Counted from the stretch's first letter, positions 38,649 through 48,259 are shown. The stretch is DNA of 64,000 nt from Pseudonocardia alaniniphila (GCF_022524485.1 NZ_JAKXMK010000009.1:231651-295650); one strand, 5' to 3'. Notes: generated by a model from the letters alone, not told the origin. Numbers and translations are program-made.

Positions 38649-39824
38649 TCAGGGCTCGGCCTGAGACCGGACGTCGGCACGGACGAACGGGCGGATGTCG
38701 GAGAACCGGCCCTCGCGGACCTTGTGCACCCACTCGGCGTCGGCGATCTGCCCGCGTCCGACGGACATGAGGTCGAACTCGCCTCCGGTGAAGCGGCGCA
38801 GCAGTTCGGCGAGCCCCGCCCGCCCGGTGGAGTTCGCCTCCTTCTGCGTGCGCAGGCTCTCCATGACGTCGAGGTCGTAGCCCACGCTGCCGACCCCGAT
38901 CACCACGGCGTCGGTGAGCTTCTTCGTCCAGCCCGCGATGCCGAGCCCGGAGCCGGGCCATTCGGGGATCCAGAACCGGCGGGCCGAGGCGTGGAACATG
39001 TCCACGCCGGCGTCGCGCAGGATCGCGAGCATCAGCTCCAGCTCACCGGGCGTCTCGGCGATGCGCGCGCCGTAGTCGATCTCCTTCCACTGCGAGAACC
39101 GCAGGGAGATCGGGAAGTCGGGCCCGACGGCGTCACGGATCGCCGCGACGATCTCGGCGGGGAACCGCACGCGGTCGCGGATGTCCGGTCCGCCGTATCC
39201 ATCGGTGCGCCGGTTGGTGCCTGCCCAGAGGAACTGGTCGAGCAGGTAGCCGTGGCAGGCGTGCACCTCGACCCCGGACGCGCCGACCTCCTTCGTGATG
39301 CGGGCGCCGCGCACGAACGCGTCCTTGATCTCCTTGAGCTCCCGGCCCGTCGCGGCGCGCCCCCTCGGCACGTCCGGGTGCTCCAGCCCGGACGGGCTGA
39401 GCGTCGGGTACGCGGACAGCGGTCCGTCCCCGCCCTCCGAGCGGCACGCACCCTCGTGGAAGAGCTGGACGAACATGTGCCCGCCCGCCGAGCGGACCCG
39501 CCGCACGCCGTCGGCCCAGGCGTCGCGGGTGGCCTCGGAGATCCACCCGTAATGCGGCACCTGCGTGGCCGTCGGGTGGTCGACGGCACACGCCTCGGTG
39601 ATCACGAGCGCGCTGCCGCCGAGGACCCGGCGCCGGTAGTACTCGATGAGCTGGGGCATCGGCTCACCGTTCGCGCACCACTTGCGTTGCATCGCGGGCA
39701 GGACGAAGCGGTTGGCCAGCGTCATTCCGCGGACCGTGATCGGCGTGAACATGGGGGAGAAGTCGAGGTCCCCGTGATCGCCACCGAACGGGACGGCGCT
39801 GGTGTCGCAGCTCGCCGTGCTCAC
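38649..39824 (-). CDS. old-yellow-enzyme-type NAD(P)H:flavin oxidoreductase
   Basis: A 391-residue FMN-dependent TIM-barrel reductase. It shows FTPITVRGMTLANRFVLPAM at the N-terminus, then the family core VEVHACHGYLLDQFL with the substrate-binding His pair, and NRRTDGYGG with the FMN-contact residues. It lacks the C-terminal iron-sulfur/FAD domains of 2,4-dienoyl-CoA reductases and is the short form. Such enzymes reduce activated C=C or related bonds. The GTG start at 39824 overlaps the stop of the upstream flavoenzyme gene (GTGA), so it is the third structural gene of an operon with a solute-binding lipoprotein and that enzyme. Substrate unknown. Confidence 0.9.
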   Translation of the reverse strand: MSTASCDTSAVPFGGDHGDLDFSPMFTPITVRGMTLANRFVLPAMQRKWCANGEPMPQLIEYYRRRVLGGSALVITEACAVDHPTATQVPHYGWISEATRDAWADGVRRVRSAGGHMFVQLFHEGACRSEGGDGPLSAYPTLSPSGLEHPDVPRGRAATGRELKEIKDAFVRGARITKEVGASGVEVHACHGYLLDQFLWAGTNRRTDGYGGPDIRDRVRFPAEIVAAIRDAVGPDFPISLRFSQWKEIDYGARIAETPGELELMLAILRDAGVDMFHASARRFWIPEWPGSGLGIAGWTKKLTDAVVIGVGSVGYDLDVMESLRTQKEANSTGRAGLAELLRRFTGGEFDLMSVGRGQIADAEWVHKVREGRFSDIRPFVRADVRSQAEP

Positions 39825-40987
39825 GGGCGCCCCGCCGCGACCTCGGCGATCCGGGCCCGGCCGGCGACCTCGTAGTTCTCGTCGGAGATGTAGACGTGCT
39901 GCATCGCGGCGGTCAGGTTGCGCAGGTGGCGCTGCATCGGGTTCTTCAGCGAGAGGGCGCGCCCGCCCCCGTACCGGAAGATCCGCGAGACCACATCCAG
40001 ACACTCCTCGACGATGAGCGTGTGCTGGGCCCGCAGCCGCGAGACCAGCACGTCCGAGGCGTCCGCGCCGGTGCGCGCGATCTCCCAGCCCTGTGCCACG
40101 GCGTCGCGGTAGAGCAGCTGCATCGCGCGGACCCGGCTCTCCGCCACGCTGATGTCCTTCTGGAACGCGAGGCGATCGGCGAGAACCGACCCGCGGGGCC
40201 CGCGCGCGGTGGCCGCGGCCATCTCGTACATGTCGTCGACCGCGCGGCGGGCGATGCCGACCGCGACGGGGCTCAGCTCGTTGGCGAGGAAGAGCAGCTG
40301 CGGCTGCCGGAAGAGCAACCCGCCCCGCTTCGGTGCAGCTCCGAACCAGCGGCAGATGCGCGCCGCCGGGACGTGGACGTCGGTGAGCGAGAAGTCGTGG
40401 CTTCCCGTGCCCTGCAGGCCGGCGACGTGCCAGGTGTCGTGCACCGTGGCCTCGCTCTTGGGCACCACGGCGAGCACGAGCTCGTCGGTGCCGTCGATGC
40501 GGCAGCCACCGACCAGCCACGACGAGTGGAGGATGCCGCTGGAGAAGCTCCAGCGGCCGGACACGCGGAAGCCGTCGCCGTCCGCTATCGCCGACCCGCG
40601 CGGCGTGAACTGGCCCGCCATGATCGGCAGCGGGTCGTCGGTGAAGATCTCGGCGATCCCCTCGTCGGCCAGCCAGGCCGCGATGCAGCCGGTGGTGCCG
40701 TTCCCGATCATCGCCGCCCAGCCCGCCGAGGCATCGTAGTAGGCGATCTCCTCCAGGACGTCGCAGAACGAGATCGGGTCGAGTTCGCTCCCCCCGAGCT
40801 CGGTCGGGGTCTTGAGCCAGAACAGGCCGAGGTCGCGCATCATCGTGACGATGTCCTCGGGGAGCGTGCGCTCCTCCTCGGCGCGCAGGGCCGCTCCCTC
40901 GAAGGCCGGACGCTGCAGGCGGACGGCGGCCAGCAGCGCGGCGGTCCGGCCGTCCGCTTCCGTGGCGGGCACAAGTGTGTGGGTCAT
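39821..40987 (-). CDS. acyl-CoA-dehydrogenase-fold flavin monooxygenase (HsaA/DszC-like), copy 1
   Basis: A 388-residue protein of the acyl-CoA dehydrogenase superfamily. The pattern fits the oxygenase branch that uses FMNH2 or FADH2 from a reductase rather than true dehydrogenases: FWLKTPTELGGSELDP, GWAAMIGN, RVSGRWSFSSG, then GTGSHDFSLTDVHVP, and a C-terminal block with RHLRNLTAAMQH. There is no clear catalytic Glu of acyl-CoA dehydrogenases. It would hydroxylate an aromatic or heterocyclic ring, or an S or N atom. It starts 41 bp after the solute-binding gene and overlaps the OYE gene. A second member of the family lies at 51.8-53.0 kb. Confidence 0.8.
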   Translation of the reverse strand: MTHTLVPATEADGRTAALLAAVRLQRPAFEGAALRAEEERTLPEDIVTMMRDLGLFWLKTPTELGGSELDPISFCDVLEEIAYYDASAGWAAMIGNGTTGCIAAWLADEGIAEIFTDDPLPIMAGQFTPRGSAIADGDGFRVSGRWSFSSGILHSSWLVGGCRIDGTDELVLAVVPKSEATVHDTWHVAGLQGTGSHDFSLTDVHVPAARICRWFGAAPKRGGLLFRQPQLLFLANELSPVAVGIARRAVDDMYEMAAATARGPRGSVLADRLAFQKDISVAESRVRAMQLLYRDAVAQGWEIARTGADASDVLVSRLRAQHTLIVEECLDVVSRIFRYGGGRALSLKNPMQRHLRNLTAAMQHVYISDENYEVAGRARIAEVAAGRP

Positions 40988-41028
40988 CGTCGAACTCCCG
41001 TGTCGGCGCCCGCCCGGGCCGACCGCGG

Positions 41029-42636
41029 TCACCGGTCGAGCCACAGCGTGGCGAAGTACATGTCGCGGAACAGGTAGCGGACGACGCCCTTCACGTCGTT
41101 GCGGGTGATCGTCGAGACGAAGCCGCGGCTGAGCCAGCAGAACACCAGGTCCTCGTTGACGATCTTCTCGACCTCGCGGTAGTCGGCCTGCCGCTGCGTC
41201 TCGTCGACGGTGCCGGCGGCCTGGTCGAGCAGGTCGTCGACCCTCGGGTTGTTGTACCTTCCGTAGTTCTGGTTGCCGGTGGAGCTCAGCAGCCGCACCG
41301 CGCCCGGGTACGGGTTGTCGAACGACCCGACCGTGGTCGACAGATCGAAGTCCCCGCTCTGCACCACCTGCGAGGCGTACTGCGCCAGGTCGTAGACCTC
41401 GACCTTCACGGCGATCCCGACGGCGGCCATCTGCGCCTGGATGAACGCGGCGAAGTCGAGCCAGGTGTTGACCGTCTTCAGGACGAAGTCGGGGTTGCCC
41501 CCGGACGCCCGGTACTCGTCGACGAGCTGTTTCGCACGCGCGGGGTCGTGCGTCGGCCACAGCGTCGACGCCGCGTCGTCGTGGTAGGGGCTGGCCGCGG
41601 TGAACAGGCTGTCGGCCGGGACGATCTGGTTGCCGTAGTGGACTGCGGAGAGCGCTTGGAGATCGATCGCGCGGACCACGGCCTCGCGCATGCGCCTGTC
41701 GTCGAACGGCGGGCGGTCGAAGTTGAAGTAGAGGAGCTCGCCGCCGTTCTGCTCGCCGTAGTAGACGGTCAGGTTCTCGTCCTGCACAGCGCGCACGAGC
41801 TCCTCGTTGAACGCGCCGTAGATGATGTCGACGTCGCCGTTCTGGATGGAGGCGTAGCGGCTCTCCGTGTCGGACAGCGGACGGAACTCGAGCTTGTCGA
41901 GATACGGCAGGCCCTTCTGCCAGTAGTTCGGGTTGCGCTCGAGCACGATGCGCGAGTCGCGGATCCACTCGACGAACATGAACGGTCCGGCACCGACGGG
42001 ATGGGAGCCGATGTCCGCCCCGTACTTCTGCAACGCGGCGGGGGAGATGATCACACCGAGGGACCCGGTGCTGATGGGCTGGGCGAACATCAGCGGGAAC
42101 ACCCCGAAGGGTTCGGTGAGCGCGATCTCCAGGGTGAGCGGGTCGAGGACACGCATCGCCGCGATGCGGACGGCCAGGGCGTGCGCGGGCGAGGTGACCT
42201 TGTCGATGTGGCGCTGGATGTTGATGCGCACGGCCTCGGCGTCGAGCGGGGTACCGTCGGTGAACATCACGCCCTCGCGCAGCCCGAGCCGCCACGTGAG
42301 ACCGCCGTCCGGGGTGTCCATGGACGTGGCCATGTACGGCTCGGCGACACCCTGCGGGTTGACCTTCAGCAGGGTGTCGTAGACGGCGAAGGCGGCGGAG
42401 TTGGTGTTCTGGACCGTCGTGTCGAAGCTGACCGCCTCGCGGTCCATGCCGATGCGGGCGGTGCCGCCCCTCTTCGGGGTGCCCTCGGTGGCCGGGTCAC
42501 CGCCGTAGGGGTTGATGGACGTGATGGTGGGGCGGGTGGCCTCGTCCGCCTGCGGCGCGCCGCAGGCGGTGAGCACGAGTGCGGCCACGGCCAGCAGGGC
42601 ACCACACCACCGCAGAGCCGATGGCCACCGCAACAT
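41029..42636 (-). CDS. family-5 solute-binding lipoprotein, paralog 2
   Basis: A 535-residue ABC solute-binding protein. I chose the ATG at 42636, which has GAGGAG about 6 bases upstream. The signal peptide ends in VLTAC. The shared motif PYGGDPATEGTPKRGGT follows the lipobox, then GMDREAVSFDTTVQNTN, HPVGAGPFMFVEW, RNPNYWQKGLPYLD and PFDDRRMREAVVRAID. It is the first structural gene downstream of an AraC-type regulator (85 bp gap) and precedes two flavoenzymes, so its ligand is probably their substrate or a precursor. No permease is encoded in this operon. Confidence 0.92.
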   Translation of the reverse strand: MLRWPSALRWCGALLAVAALVLTACGAPQADEATRPTITSINPYGGDPATEGTPKRGGTARIGMDREAVSFDTTVQNTNSAAFAVYDTLLKVNPQGVAEPYMATSMDTPDGGLTWRLGLREGVMFTDGTPLDAEAVRINIQRHIDKVTSPAHALAVRIAAMRVLDPLTLEIALTEPFGVFPLMFAQPISTGSLGVIISPAALQKYGADIGSHPVGAGPFMFVEWIRDSRIVLERNPNYWQKGLPYLDKLEFRPLSDTESRYASIQNGDVDIIYGAFNEELVRAVQDENLTVYYGEQNGGELLYFNFDRPPFDDRRMREAVVRAIDLQALSAVHYGNQIVPADSLFTAASPYHDDAASTLWPTHDPARAKQLVDEYRASGGNPDFVLKTVNTWLDFAAFIQAQMAAVGIAVKVEVYDLAQYASQVVQSGDFDLSTTVGSFDNPYPGAVRLLSSTGNQNYGRYNNPRVDDLLDQAAGTVDETQRQADYREVEKIVNEDLVFCWLSRGFVSTITRNDVKGVVRYLFRDMYFATLWLDR

Positions 42637-42721
42637 CGCAACTCCTCGTCGAGGTCGGGCGCACAGCCGTCCGGTCGTCGGACATCCGTCCGTCGCATCG
42701 GAACGCACAATGTGAGACAGG

Positions 42722-43729
42722 TCAGCGTCGAAGCGTCTCCGACGGAGACTCCCCGAATCGGCGTCGGTAGGCGGCGGCGAAGCGGCCCGCGTGAGTGAAT
42801 CCATTGCGCAGTGCGACACCGGTGACGGTCGTCCGCCCGTTCGGTGCCGCATCGAGCAGTTCGTCATGCGTGCGCTCCAGCCGGTGGCGTCGGACGTACG
42901 CCATCGGTGAGGCTCCGAGCTGCTGCTGGAACGCCGTGTACAGCGAGCGTTCGCTCACTCCCGCGACATCGGCCAGGTCGGCCACCGTGAGCGGCGTCTC
43001 CCACGCGGAGTGGACCAGTTCGAGAACCCGTTCGACCACCCGCGACGACGGCAGCGGCGACGGGCGGAGCATCGCGTCCGTGTAGTTGTGCTGCTGCCCG
43101 AACAGCAGCGACGACAGGATGCTGTGTTCGAGCTCAGCGGCCACGATCGGCGGCGGCACGTCGGGTGCGTACCTCGCGAGCACCCGGCGGGCGGTTGCGA
43201 CGGCGCCGGCGATGCCCCGCCCGTCTCCGTCGAGGTCCACGGACGACTCGAAGCGCAACGGCTCGTCCAGCGGGCGCTGCAGAACCCGCTCGAGGTATCG
43301 CTCCACTCGCGCCTTCGGCACCGCGACCATCAGGGCGCGGACACCGGCGGGCCTGCTCATCCGCACGCCGTGCTCGTAGGTGAGGATCGCGGCGCGGGAG
43401 CCGCCTACCCGGGTGCTGCGCCCGTCGCCGTGGGTGAAGACCGACTCGCCGCCGGAGTGGAAGCTGATCGTCACCCAGGGGATCGGCGGAACACAGACGA
43501 TCTCGATCGGCGGGCCGTAGCTCGTGGCCATCAGGCTGAAGCCGTCCAGGGCCGAATACGCCACGCGGGCGCGAAAGGGTGCCTGCCCGGCGAGCACGGT
43601 CATCTGGTGATCGCACCGGAGAAGTTCCTCGGTGCGAATTTCAACCTCGCCCGGGTTGGAGGAGCAGAAACCCTGGGCAGTGCCGATCTGATAGTCGGTT
43701 TCGTCGGGGAATTGCGCCGTTGTCATCAT
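42722..43729 (-). CDS. AraC-family transcriptional activator
   Basis: A 335-residue regulator with an N-terminal ligand/dimerisation domain of the AraC-binding-like cupin type (about residues 1-200) and two C-terminal helix-turn-helix motifs: LTVADLADVAGVSERSLYTAFQ and TGVALRNGFTHAGRFAAAYRRRFGESP. I placed the start at the ATG at 43729, which has GGAG just upstream; the adjacent ATG at 43726 and a further upstream frame to 43816 are alternatives. It is divergent from the hydrolase-LLM genes and lies upstream of the lipoprotein-flavoenzyme-OYE operon, and likely activates one or both in response to the imported compound. Confidence 0.9.
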   Translation of the reverse strand: MMTTAQFPDETDYQIGTAQGFCSSNPGEVEIRTEELLRCDHQMTVLAGQAPFRARVAYSALDGFSLMATSYGPPIEIVCVPPIPWVTISFHSGGESVFTHGDGRSTRVGGSRAAILTYEHGVRMSRPAGVRALMVAVPKARVERYLERVLQRPLDEPLRFESSVDLDGDGRGIAGAVATARRVLARYAPDVPPPIVAAELEHSILSSLLFGQQHNYTDAMLRPSPLPSSRVVERVLELVHSAWETPLTVADLADVAGVSERSLYTAFQQQLGASPMAYVRRHRLERTHDELLDAAPNGRTTVTGVALRNGFTHAGRFAAAYRRRFGESPSETLRR

Positions 43730-43989
43730 CGACTCCGGAACTGGTCCGCTATGGAACCGCCTGGCGGACGATTGTCCGCTTATTCCCAGCATGGCTGGCG
43801 GGTGGGGGGAAGTCAAGGGGCCGTCAGGCGCGCTCGCTGCAAGAACTGGCTACAACTCGCGCGGGAATGGGATCGCCGACGACCACGCGGCCTCCATAGC
43901 CTGCGAAGTGCCGGGAACCGACGACCAGCACGGCGGGAGCTTCCGCCGTGGCGGCGTGGGCACACAGTTCATCCCCACCAGGAGGATGC

Positions 43990-44784
43990 ATGTCCAGAGC
44001 CCTCCAGCCCGCCGCGGTCGCGGCCCAACGCGTGACGATGGGCAGCGGCTCGATCAGTCTCTTCCGAGCAGGCGAGGGCCGGCCGACTCTGTTCCTGCAC
44101 GCTGCGGGCGGAGCAGGGGAGTGGGCGCCCTTCCACCAACACCTCAGCGAGCGCGCGGACGTCATCGCTCCGGATCATCCCGGGTTCGGTGCGTCGGATG
44201 ATCTCGCCGAGCTCACGACGGTCGACGACCTCGTCTACCACTACCTCGACCTGCTCGATCTCCTCGGCCTCGACCAGGTCGACCTGGTCGGTGCGTCCTT
44301 CGGCGGGTGGCTCGCGGCAGAGCTCGCCGTGCATTCGCCCGAGCGTGTCCGTCGACTGGTGCTCCTGGGGCCAGTTGGTCTGCGCGTTCCGCAAGCGCCG
44401 GTCGCCGATCTGTTCATCATGACGCCAGAACAACTCGTGCCGGCGCTCTTCCATGATCCGGTACTCGTCGCCGGCGCCCTTGCGGCCGAGCCGACGGTCG
44501 AGCAGGTCATGCAGAGCTACCGCGACCTCGGCGCGCTCGCCCGGTTCGGCTGGAGGCCGTTTCTCAACAATCCGAAGCTGGAACGCCGTCTGAAGCGCGT
44601 GAGCGCACCGACCCGGATCATCGCCGCCGCGGAGGACAGGATCGTTCCGCGCCTGCACTGCGAGCGCTACGCGGCTGCGATCCCGGACGCCGAGCTGGTG
44701 GTGATCCCCGACTGTGGGCACGCGCTCCACGGTGAACGGCCGGCAGAGATCGCCGCGGCCGTGACCACCTTCATTGCCGACTGA
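43990..44784 (+). CDS. alpha/beta-hydrolase
   Basis: A 264-residue alpha/beta-fold hydrolase. The nucleophile elbow is GASFGG, preceded by VDLVGA. The oxyanion strand is PTLFLHAAGGAGEW, the acid lies in AAAEDRIVP, and the catalytic His is in DCGHALHGERP. The size and the lid region match meta-cleavage-product hydrolases and related esterases. I placed the start at the ATG at 43990 with GGAGG 4 bases upstream. It is first in a + unit with the LLM flavoenzyme (23 bp gap) and divergent from the AraC regulator. In context it probably cleaves an ester, lactone or C-C bond in a breakdown pathway; the substrate is not known. Confidence 0.9.
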   Translation: MSRALQPAAVAAQRVTMGSGSISLFRAGEGRPTLFLHAAGGAGEWAPFHQHLSERADVIAPDHPGFGASDDLAELTTVDDLVYHYLDLLDLLGLDQVDLVGASFGGWLAAELAVHSPERVRRLVLLGPVGLRVPQAPVADLFIMTPEQLVPALFHDPVLVAGALAAEPTVEQVMQSYRDLGALARFGWRPFLNNPKLERRLKRVSAPTRIIAAAEDRIVPRLHCERYAAAIPDAELVVIPDCGHALHGERPAEIAAAVTTFIAD

Positions 44785-44807
44785 TATCCAATTTCAAGGA
44801 TTGTGAC

Positions 44808-45992
44808 ATGAAATTCAACTTCTTCCACCTCATGCCCTATCCCTACCTACCGGACGACTTCGACGATGTCGAGAAGTACCCGTCGCCGTCACTGACGTTC
44901 TCCAACGGGCACTTCGATCCGGCAAAGGGTGTGGAGCTCTACCACCGTTACCTCGACGAGTTGGAGTACGCCGACCAACTCGGCTATGACGGCGTCGTGG
45001 TGAACGAGCACCACCAGTCCGCCTACGGCATGATGCCCTCCCCGAACATCATGGCAGCAGCCCTTTCGCGCAGAACGAGCCGATCGAGGATCTTGGTGCT
45101 CGGCAACGCACTCCCGATCCGGGGAAACCCCCTTCGGGTGGCCGAGGAGATCGCGATGCTCGACCACCTCACCAACGGCCGGCTGGTGTCCGGGTTCGTT
45201 CGCGGCATCGGGTGGGAGCACTTCGCGCACAGCGTCAGCCCGGCCGAGTCCCGGTCGCGGTTCAACGAGGCACACGACCTGATCAAGAAGGCGTGGACCA
45301 CGGAGGGCCCCTTCGAGTGGATCGGCGAGCACTACGAGTACCGCTATGTGAACGTGTGGCCGCGGCCCCTGCAGTCCCCGCACCCGCCGATCGCGGTTCC
45401 GGGTGCGGGGAGCCCGGAGACGATGCGCTGGGTCGCCGAGAACCGGTACATGTACGTCTCCGTCTACGCCCCGACAAGCGTGGTCAAGACGTGGTTCGAC
45501 GGCTACCGCAAGGCTGCCGCCGATCTCGGCTACGAGCCCGACCCCGAGAACATCGCCTTGGCCATCCCGGTGTTCGTGGGCGAGAACGATGCCTCCGCTC
45601 ACCGGGAGGCGAAGCAGCACGTCGAATGGCTGTTCAAGCGCGGGCTCCGGCAGAGCAGCCCGCTGGTCTTCCCGCCCGGGTACATGTCCCCGCAGGCCCT
45701 TCGTGGCCTGCTGAGGTCGCGCACGGGCTCCTACGGCGACACGAGCTTCGAGGAACTCGTGGAGCAGGGGCTCGTCATCGTGGGCGGACCCGAGTCCGTC
45801 CGCAACCGCATCGAGGAGTTCCGCGAGGAACTCGGATTCGGCCAGATGATGGTCCTGCTGGCCATCGGAGACATGTCCCCCGAGCTCACCCGGCGCAACA
45901 CCGAGATCTTCGCCGGCGAGGTGATTCCCCACTTCCGCAAGGCGGCGGCGCAGCCGGAGGCTCCGACCCTCGCGCAGACACCGGCTCCCTGA
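44808..45992 (+). CDS. LLM-class (bacterial-luciferase-like) flavin monooxygenase
   Basis: A 394-residue member of the luciferase-like TIM-barrel family, which uses reduced FMN or F420. Typical blocks are YADQLGYDGVVVNEHHQSAYG near residue 47, ILVLGNALPIRGNPLRVAEE, LDHLTNGRLVSGFVRGIG, and IAVPGAGSPETMRWVAE. A C-terminal segment VGGPESVRNRIEEF is common in the group. The ATG at 44808 has AAGGA 7 bases upstream. Such enzymes carry out Baeyer-Villiger, desulfonation or N-oxidation type reactions on organic substrates. It follows the hydrolase gene closely. No dedicated flavin reductase gene is visible nearby, so reduced flavin must come from elsewhere. Confidence 0.92.
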   Translation: MKFNFFHLMPYPYLPDDFDDVEKYPSPSLTFSNGHFDPAKGVELYHRYLDELEYADQLGYDGVVVNEHHQSAYGMMPSPNIMAAALSRRTSRSRILVLGNALPIRGNPLRVAEEIAMLDHLTNGRLVSGFVRGIGWEHFAHSVSPAESRSRFNEAHDLIKKAWTTEGPFEWIGEHYEYRYVNVWPRPLQSPHPPIAVPGAGSPETMRWVAENRYMYVSVYAPTSVVKTWFDGYRKAAADLGYEPDPENIALAIPVFVGENDASAHREAKQHVEWLFKRGLRQSSPLVFPPGYMSPQALRGLLRSRTGSYGDTSFEELVEQGLVIVGGPESVRNRIEEFREELGFGQMMVLLAIGDMSPELTRRNTEIFAGEVIPHFRKAAAQPEAPTLAQTPAP

Positions 45993-46673
45993 CGATCGGT
46001 GCGGTCCCGGTGACGATCGACGGGAACCGGCGTAGGGCGATCGAGCGGATCGGCTGATCACCCGCGGCGCCGGCCTCCGGCGGCAAGATCGGCGCGAGAT
46101 GTGCGCGGACGCCCCGGGGAGGGCGTGTAGCCGGATCTCGCGGCGATCTTCACCACCCGCCCCGGGTGAGATCGCCGGCGGTCCGGCGGCCCCGACGGCC
46201 CATCCGCTGAGCCGTGTCGACCACTGCTGCGCCTCGTCACACGGAGCCACGGATCTTGACCAGGCTTGCGGTGGCCCCGGCGTCCGGTCGTCCCGGCTGA
46301 TGATCCCATCCAGTTGATCATCTCGCTGACGAGATTGTTAACAATCTGGTTGCCACTCCGGGCGCCGAGAGTTATGGTGCTGATCACACATTCGGGTGGC
46401 CTGGGCGGCGCACGAATGGGTCTCGCGGCGAGAGGGGTCGACCGCGAGGGTCCCGGGTGCGTATTGCCTCGTAGGCATGGGGCGGGACCGAAAACACGAC
46501 GATGTCGGGGTGACTGATTCGTGATGCCGGGGGATGAGCAACGACCGGGACCGGTGCGTTGCTGCTGTATCGATATTTCCCCCGACGGCTGCGACGAGCT
46601 CCATCGAGACCGGGTCGCAACCTCGTTGCTGCGGTTCGATCGAGCAGCCTGAGAAGCCGGAAAGAGGAGGACA
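45993..46673. other. 681-bp intergenic region, one palindrome, no supported gene
   Basis: Between the LLM gene and the Rieske gene. The only open frames are high-GC shadows with unnatural composition (Arg/Pro-rich), no ribosome site and no family features. It contains the 16-bp palindrome at 46332-46347 and, in its last 330 bases, presumably the Rieske promoter. The stretch around 46320-46400 is noticeably more AT-rich than its surroundings. Confidence 0.6.
46332..46347. promoter_or_regulatory. 16-bp perfect palindrome, candidate GntR-type operator
   Basis: AGATTGTTAACAATCT is a perfect palindrome in an AT-rich patch about 330 bp upstream of the Rieske ATG. Its centre TTGTTAACAA fits the GT-N(2-3)-AC pattern bound by FadR-subfamily GntR regulators. 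No GntR gene is in the window, so the protein is not identified. Confidence 0.5.
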
Positions 46674-48023
46674 ATGCTGTCGACCGAGGACAATGAGCTG
46701 TTGACCAGGGTGGGGCCCGGAACCCCGATGGGCGATCTGCTGCGCCGCTACTGGACGCCGGCGCTCCTCGTCAGCGAGGCGCCCACACCCGACGGTGACC
46801 CGGTACGGGTCCGGCTGCTGGGCGAGAACCTCGTGGCGTTCCGCGACACCAACGGCCGGGTCGGCCTGGTGGGGGAGAACTGCCCGCACCGTGGCGCGTC
46901 GCTCTACTTCGGACGCAATGAGGAGTGCGGGCTGCGCTGCCCGTACCACGGGTGGAAGTTCGATGCCGACGGCGCGTGTGTCGACATGCCCAGCGAGCCG
47001 CCGAACAGCGTGTTCAAGGACAAGGTGACGCTCAAGTCCTATCCGACGCACGAGTCGGGCGGAATCGTGTGGACCTACATGGGCCCACCGGACAAGATCA
47101 CTCCGTTCCGGGATTTCGGCACCGAGAGCCTCGCTCCGGAGCACGTCGCGGCCTCGAAGATGCACACCACGTGCAACTGGGTGCAGGCGATGGAGGGCAA
47201 CATCGACACCTCGCACGTCTCCTGGCTGCACCAGTTCAACGGCGTCGACCAGATCCCCGACGACGGCAGCGACAAGCCCGGTTACCCGTCCAATGCGATG
47301 TCCTGGAAGTTCTGGCGCCATGACCGGGCGCCGCGCCTCGAGGTCGAGGACACCTGGTACGGCTTCAAGTACGCTGGCATCCGCACCACCCCCAACGGGT
47401 TCACCCACGTCCGGATGACGGCGTTCTGCTACCCCTACCACACCGCTGTCGCGACCGTTCCGTTCGGCGTTCGGCTGGGCATGTTCGTGCCGATCGACGA
47501 CGAGAACTGCTGGCGCTACAGCTTCACCACCCGCGTGATCGACAACTCCCGCGGCGTGGGCGGGGCGAACCTGTTCGCAGTGGCCCCGTTCAAGCTGGCC
47601 CGCGCGGAGGTCAGCGGCAACGGCATCGTGCCGCGTGAGTACACCGCCGAGAACGACTACGGCATCGACCGCGACGAGCAGCGCAACCTCACGTACTCCG
47701 GCGTCGCCGAGTTCGCCAGCCAGGACCTCATGGTCACCGAGTCGATGGGCGCGATCTACGACCGCACCCAGGAGCGCCTGGGCACCTCCGACAAGGCGAT
47801 CATCCGGATGCGCCGGCTGCTGATCGCCGCTGCGAAGGGACTGCAGGAGGGCGGCGAGGCGCCGGCCACCTCCGGCGACCACGACTACCGCGAGGTCCGT
47901 TCGGCGGAGAAGATTCTCGAGCCGGGCGAGGACTGGCGGATTCTCGGCTCCAACGACGACCCTCTGGTGAAGGAGATGGACACCGACTGGGCGGCCGACC
48001 GCCATCCTGTCGCGGGCTCCTGA
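46674..48023 (+). CDS. Rieske [2Fe-2S] ring-hydroxylating oxygenase, catalytic subunit
   Basis: A 449-residue Rieske non-heme iron oxygenase. The Rieske ligands are Cys70, His72, Cys89 and His92 (CPH...CPYH, 16 residues between the two pairs). The mononuclear iron site is DTSHVSWLH with His181 and His186; the acidic third ligand was not located with confidence. The arrangement and length match the phthalate dioxygenase/vanillate demethylase group, which works without a beta subunit and takes electrons from a separate flavin/ferredoxin reductase. No such reductase is visible in the window. AGGAGGACA precedes the ATG. The gene heads a run of two solute-binding lipoproteins and an acyl-CoA-dehydrogenase-like oxygenase, supporting oxidative breakdown of an aromatic or cyclic compound. 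Confidence 0.93.
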   Translation: MLSTEDNELLTRVGPGTPMGDLLRRYWTPALLVSEAPTPDGDPVRVRLLGENLVAFRDTNGRVGLVGENCPHRGASLYFGRNEECGLRCPYHGWKFDADGACVDMPSEPPNSVFKDKVTLKSYPTHESGGIVWTYMGPPDKITPFRDFGTESLAPEHVAASKMHTTCNWVQAMEGNIDTSHVSWLHQFNGVDQIPDDGSDKPGYPSNAMSWKFWRHDRAPRLEVEDTWYGFKYAGIRTTPNGFTHVRMTAFCYPYHTAVATVPFGVRLGMFVPIDDENCWRYSFTTRVIDNSRGVGGANLFAVAPFKLARAEVSGNGIVPREYTAENDYGIDRDEQRNLTYSGVAEFASQDLMVTESMGAIYDRTQERLGTSDKAIIRMRRLLIAAAKGLQEGGEAPATSGDHDYREVRSAEKILEPGEDWRILGSNDDPLVKEMDTDWAADRHPVAGS

Positions 48024-48259
48024 TCGCATTCGTCACGTCGGGACCAGTGCGGGTCCCGGCAGCAATCTGCAATGCACGGACGCCCCGCGTCCACCGATGA
48101 TCACTCGGCCGGGCCCGGCCTGCGCGCACCCGTTCCCCGGGCTGTGGGCAGGTCCGGGCCGCGGTCCCGGGCGGCCGTCGCCGTGTCTGCTCGCGTCCGA
48201 ATTCTCGGAACGGACGGCACGGCGACCGGTCGCTCGAACTCAATGGGGAGTTGAGTACG

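Noticed and set aside
43990..44784. The alpha/beta-hydrolase as the missing NRPS thioesterase
   Set aside because: It is 10 kb away, divergent from an AraC gene and grouped with an LLM oxygenase, with no iron box. Its sequence resembles catabolic hydrolases more than type II thioesterases.
45993..46673. A possible small gene in the gap before the Rieske gene
   Set aside because: All open frames there have shadow-like composition and no ribosome site; nothing resembles a known family.
48112..48160. GC-rich imperfect inverted repeat after the Rieske gene as a terminator
   Set aside because: The arms pair only with a bulge and a 24-base loop. In DNA this GC-rich such repeats are common by chance, so it is mentioned in the neighbouring entry but not called.
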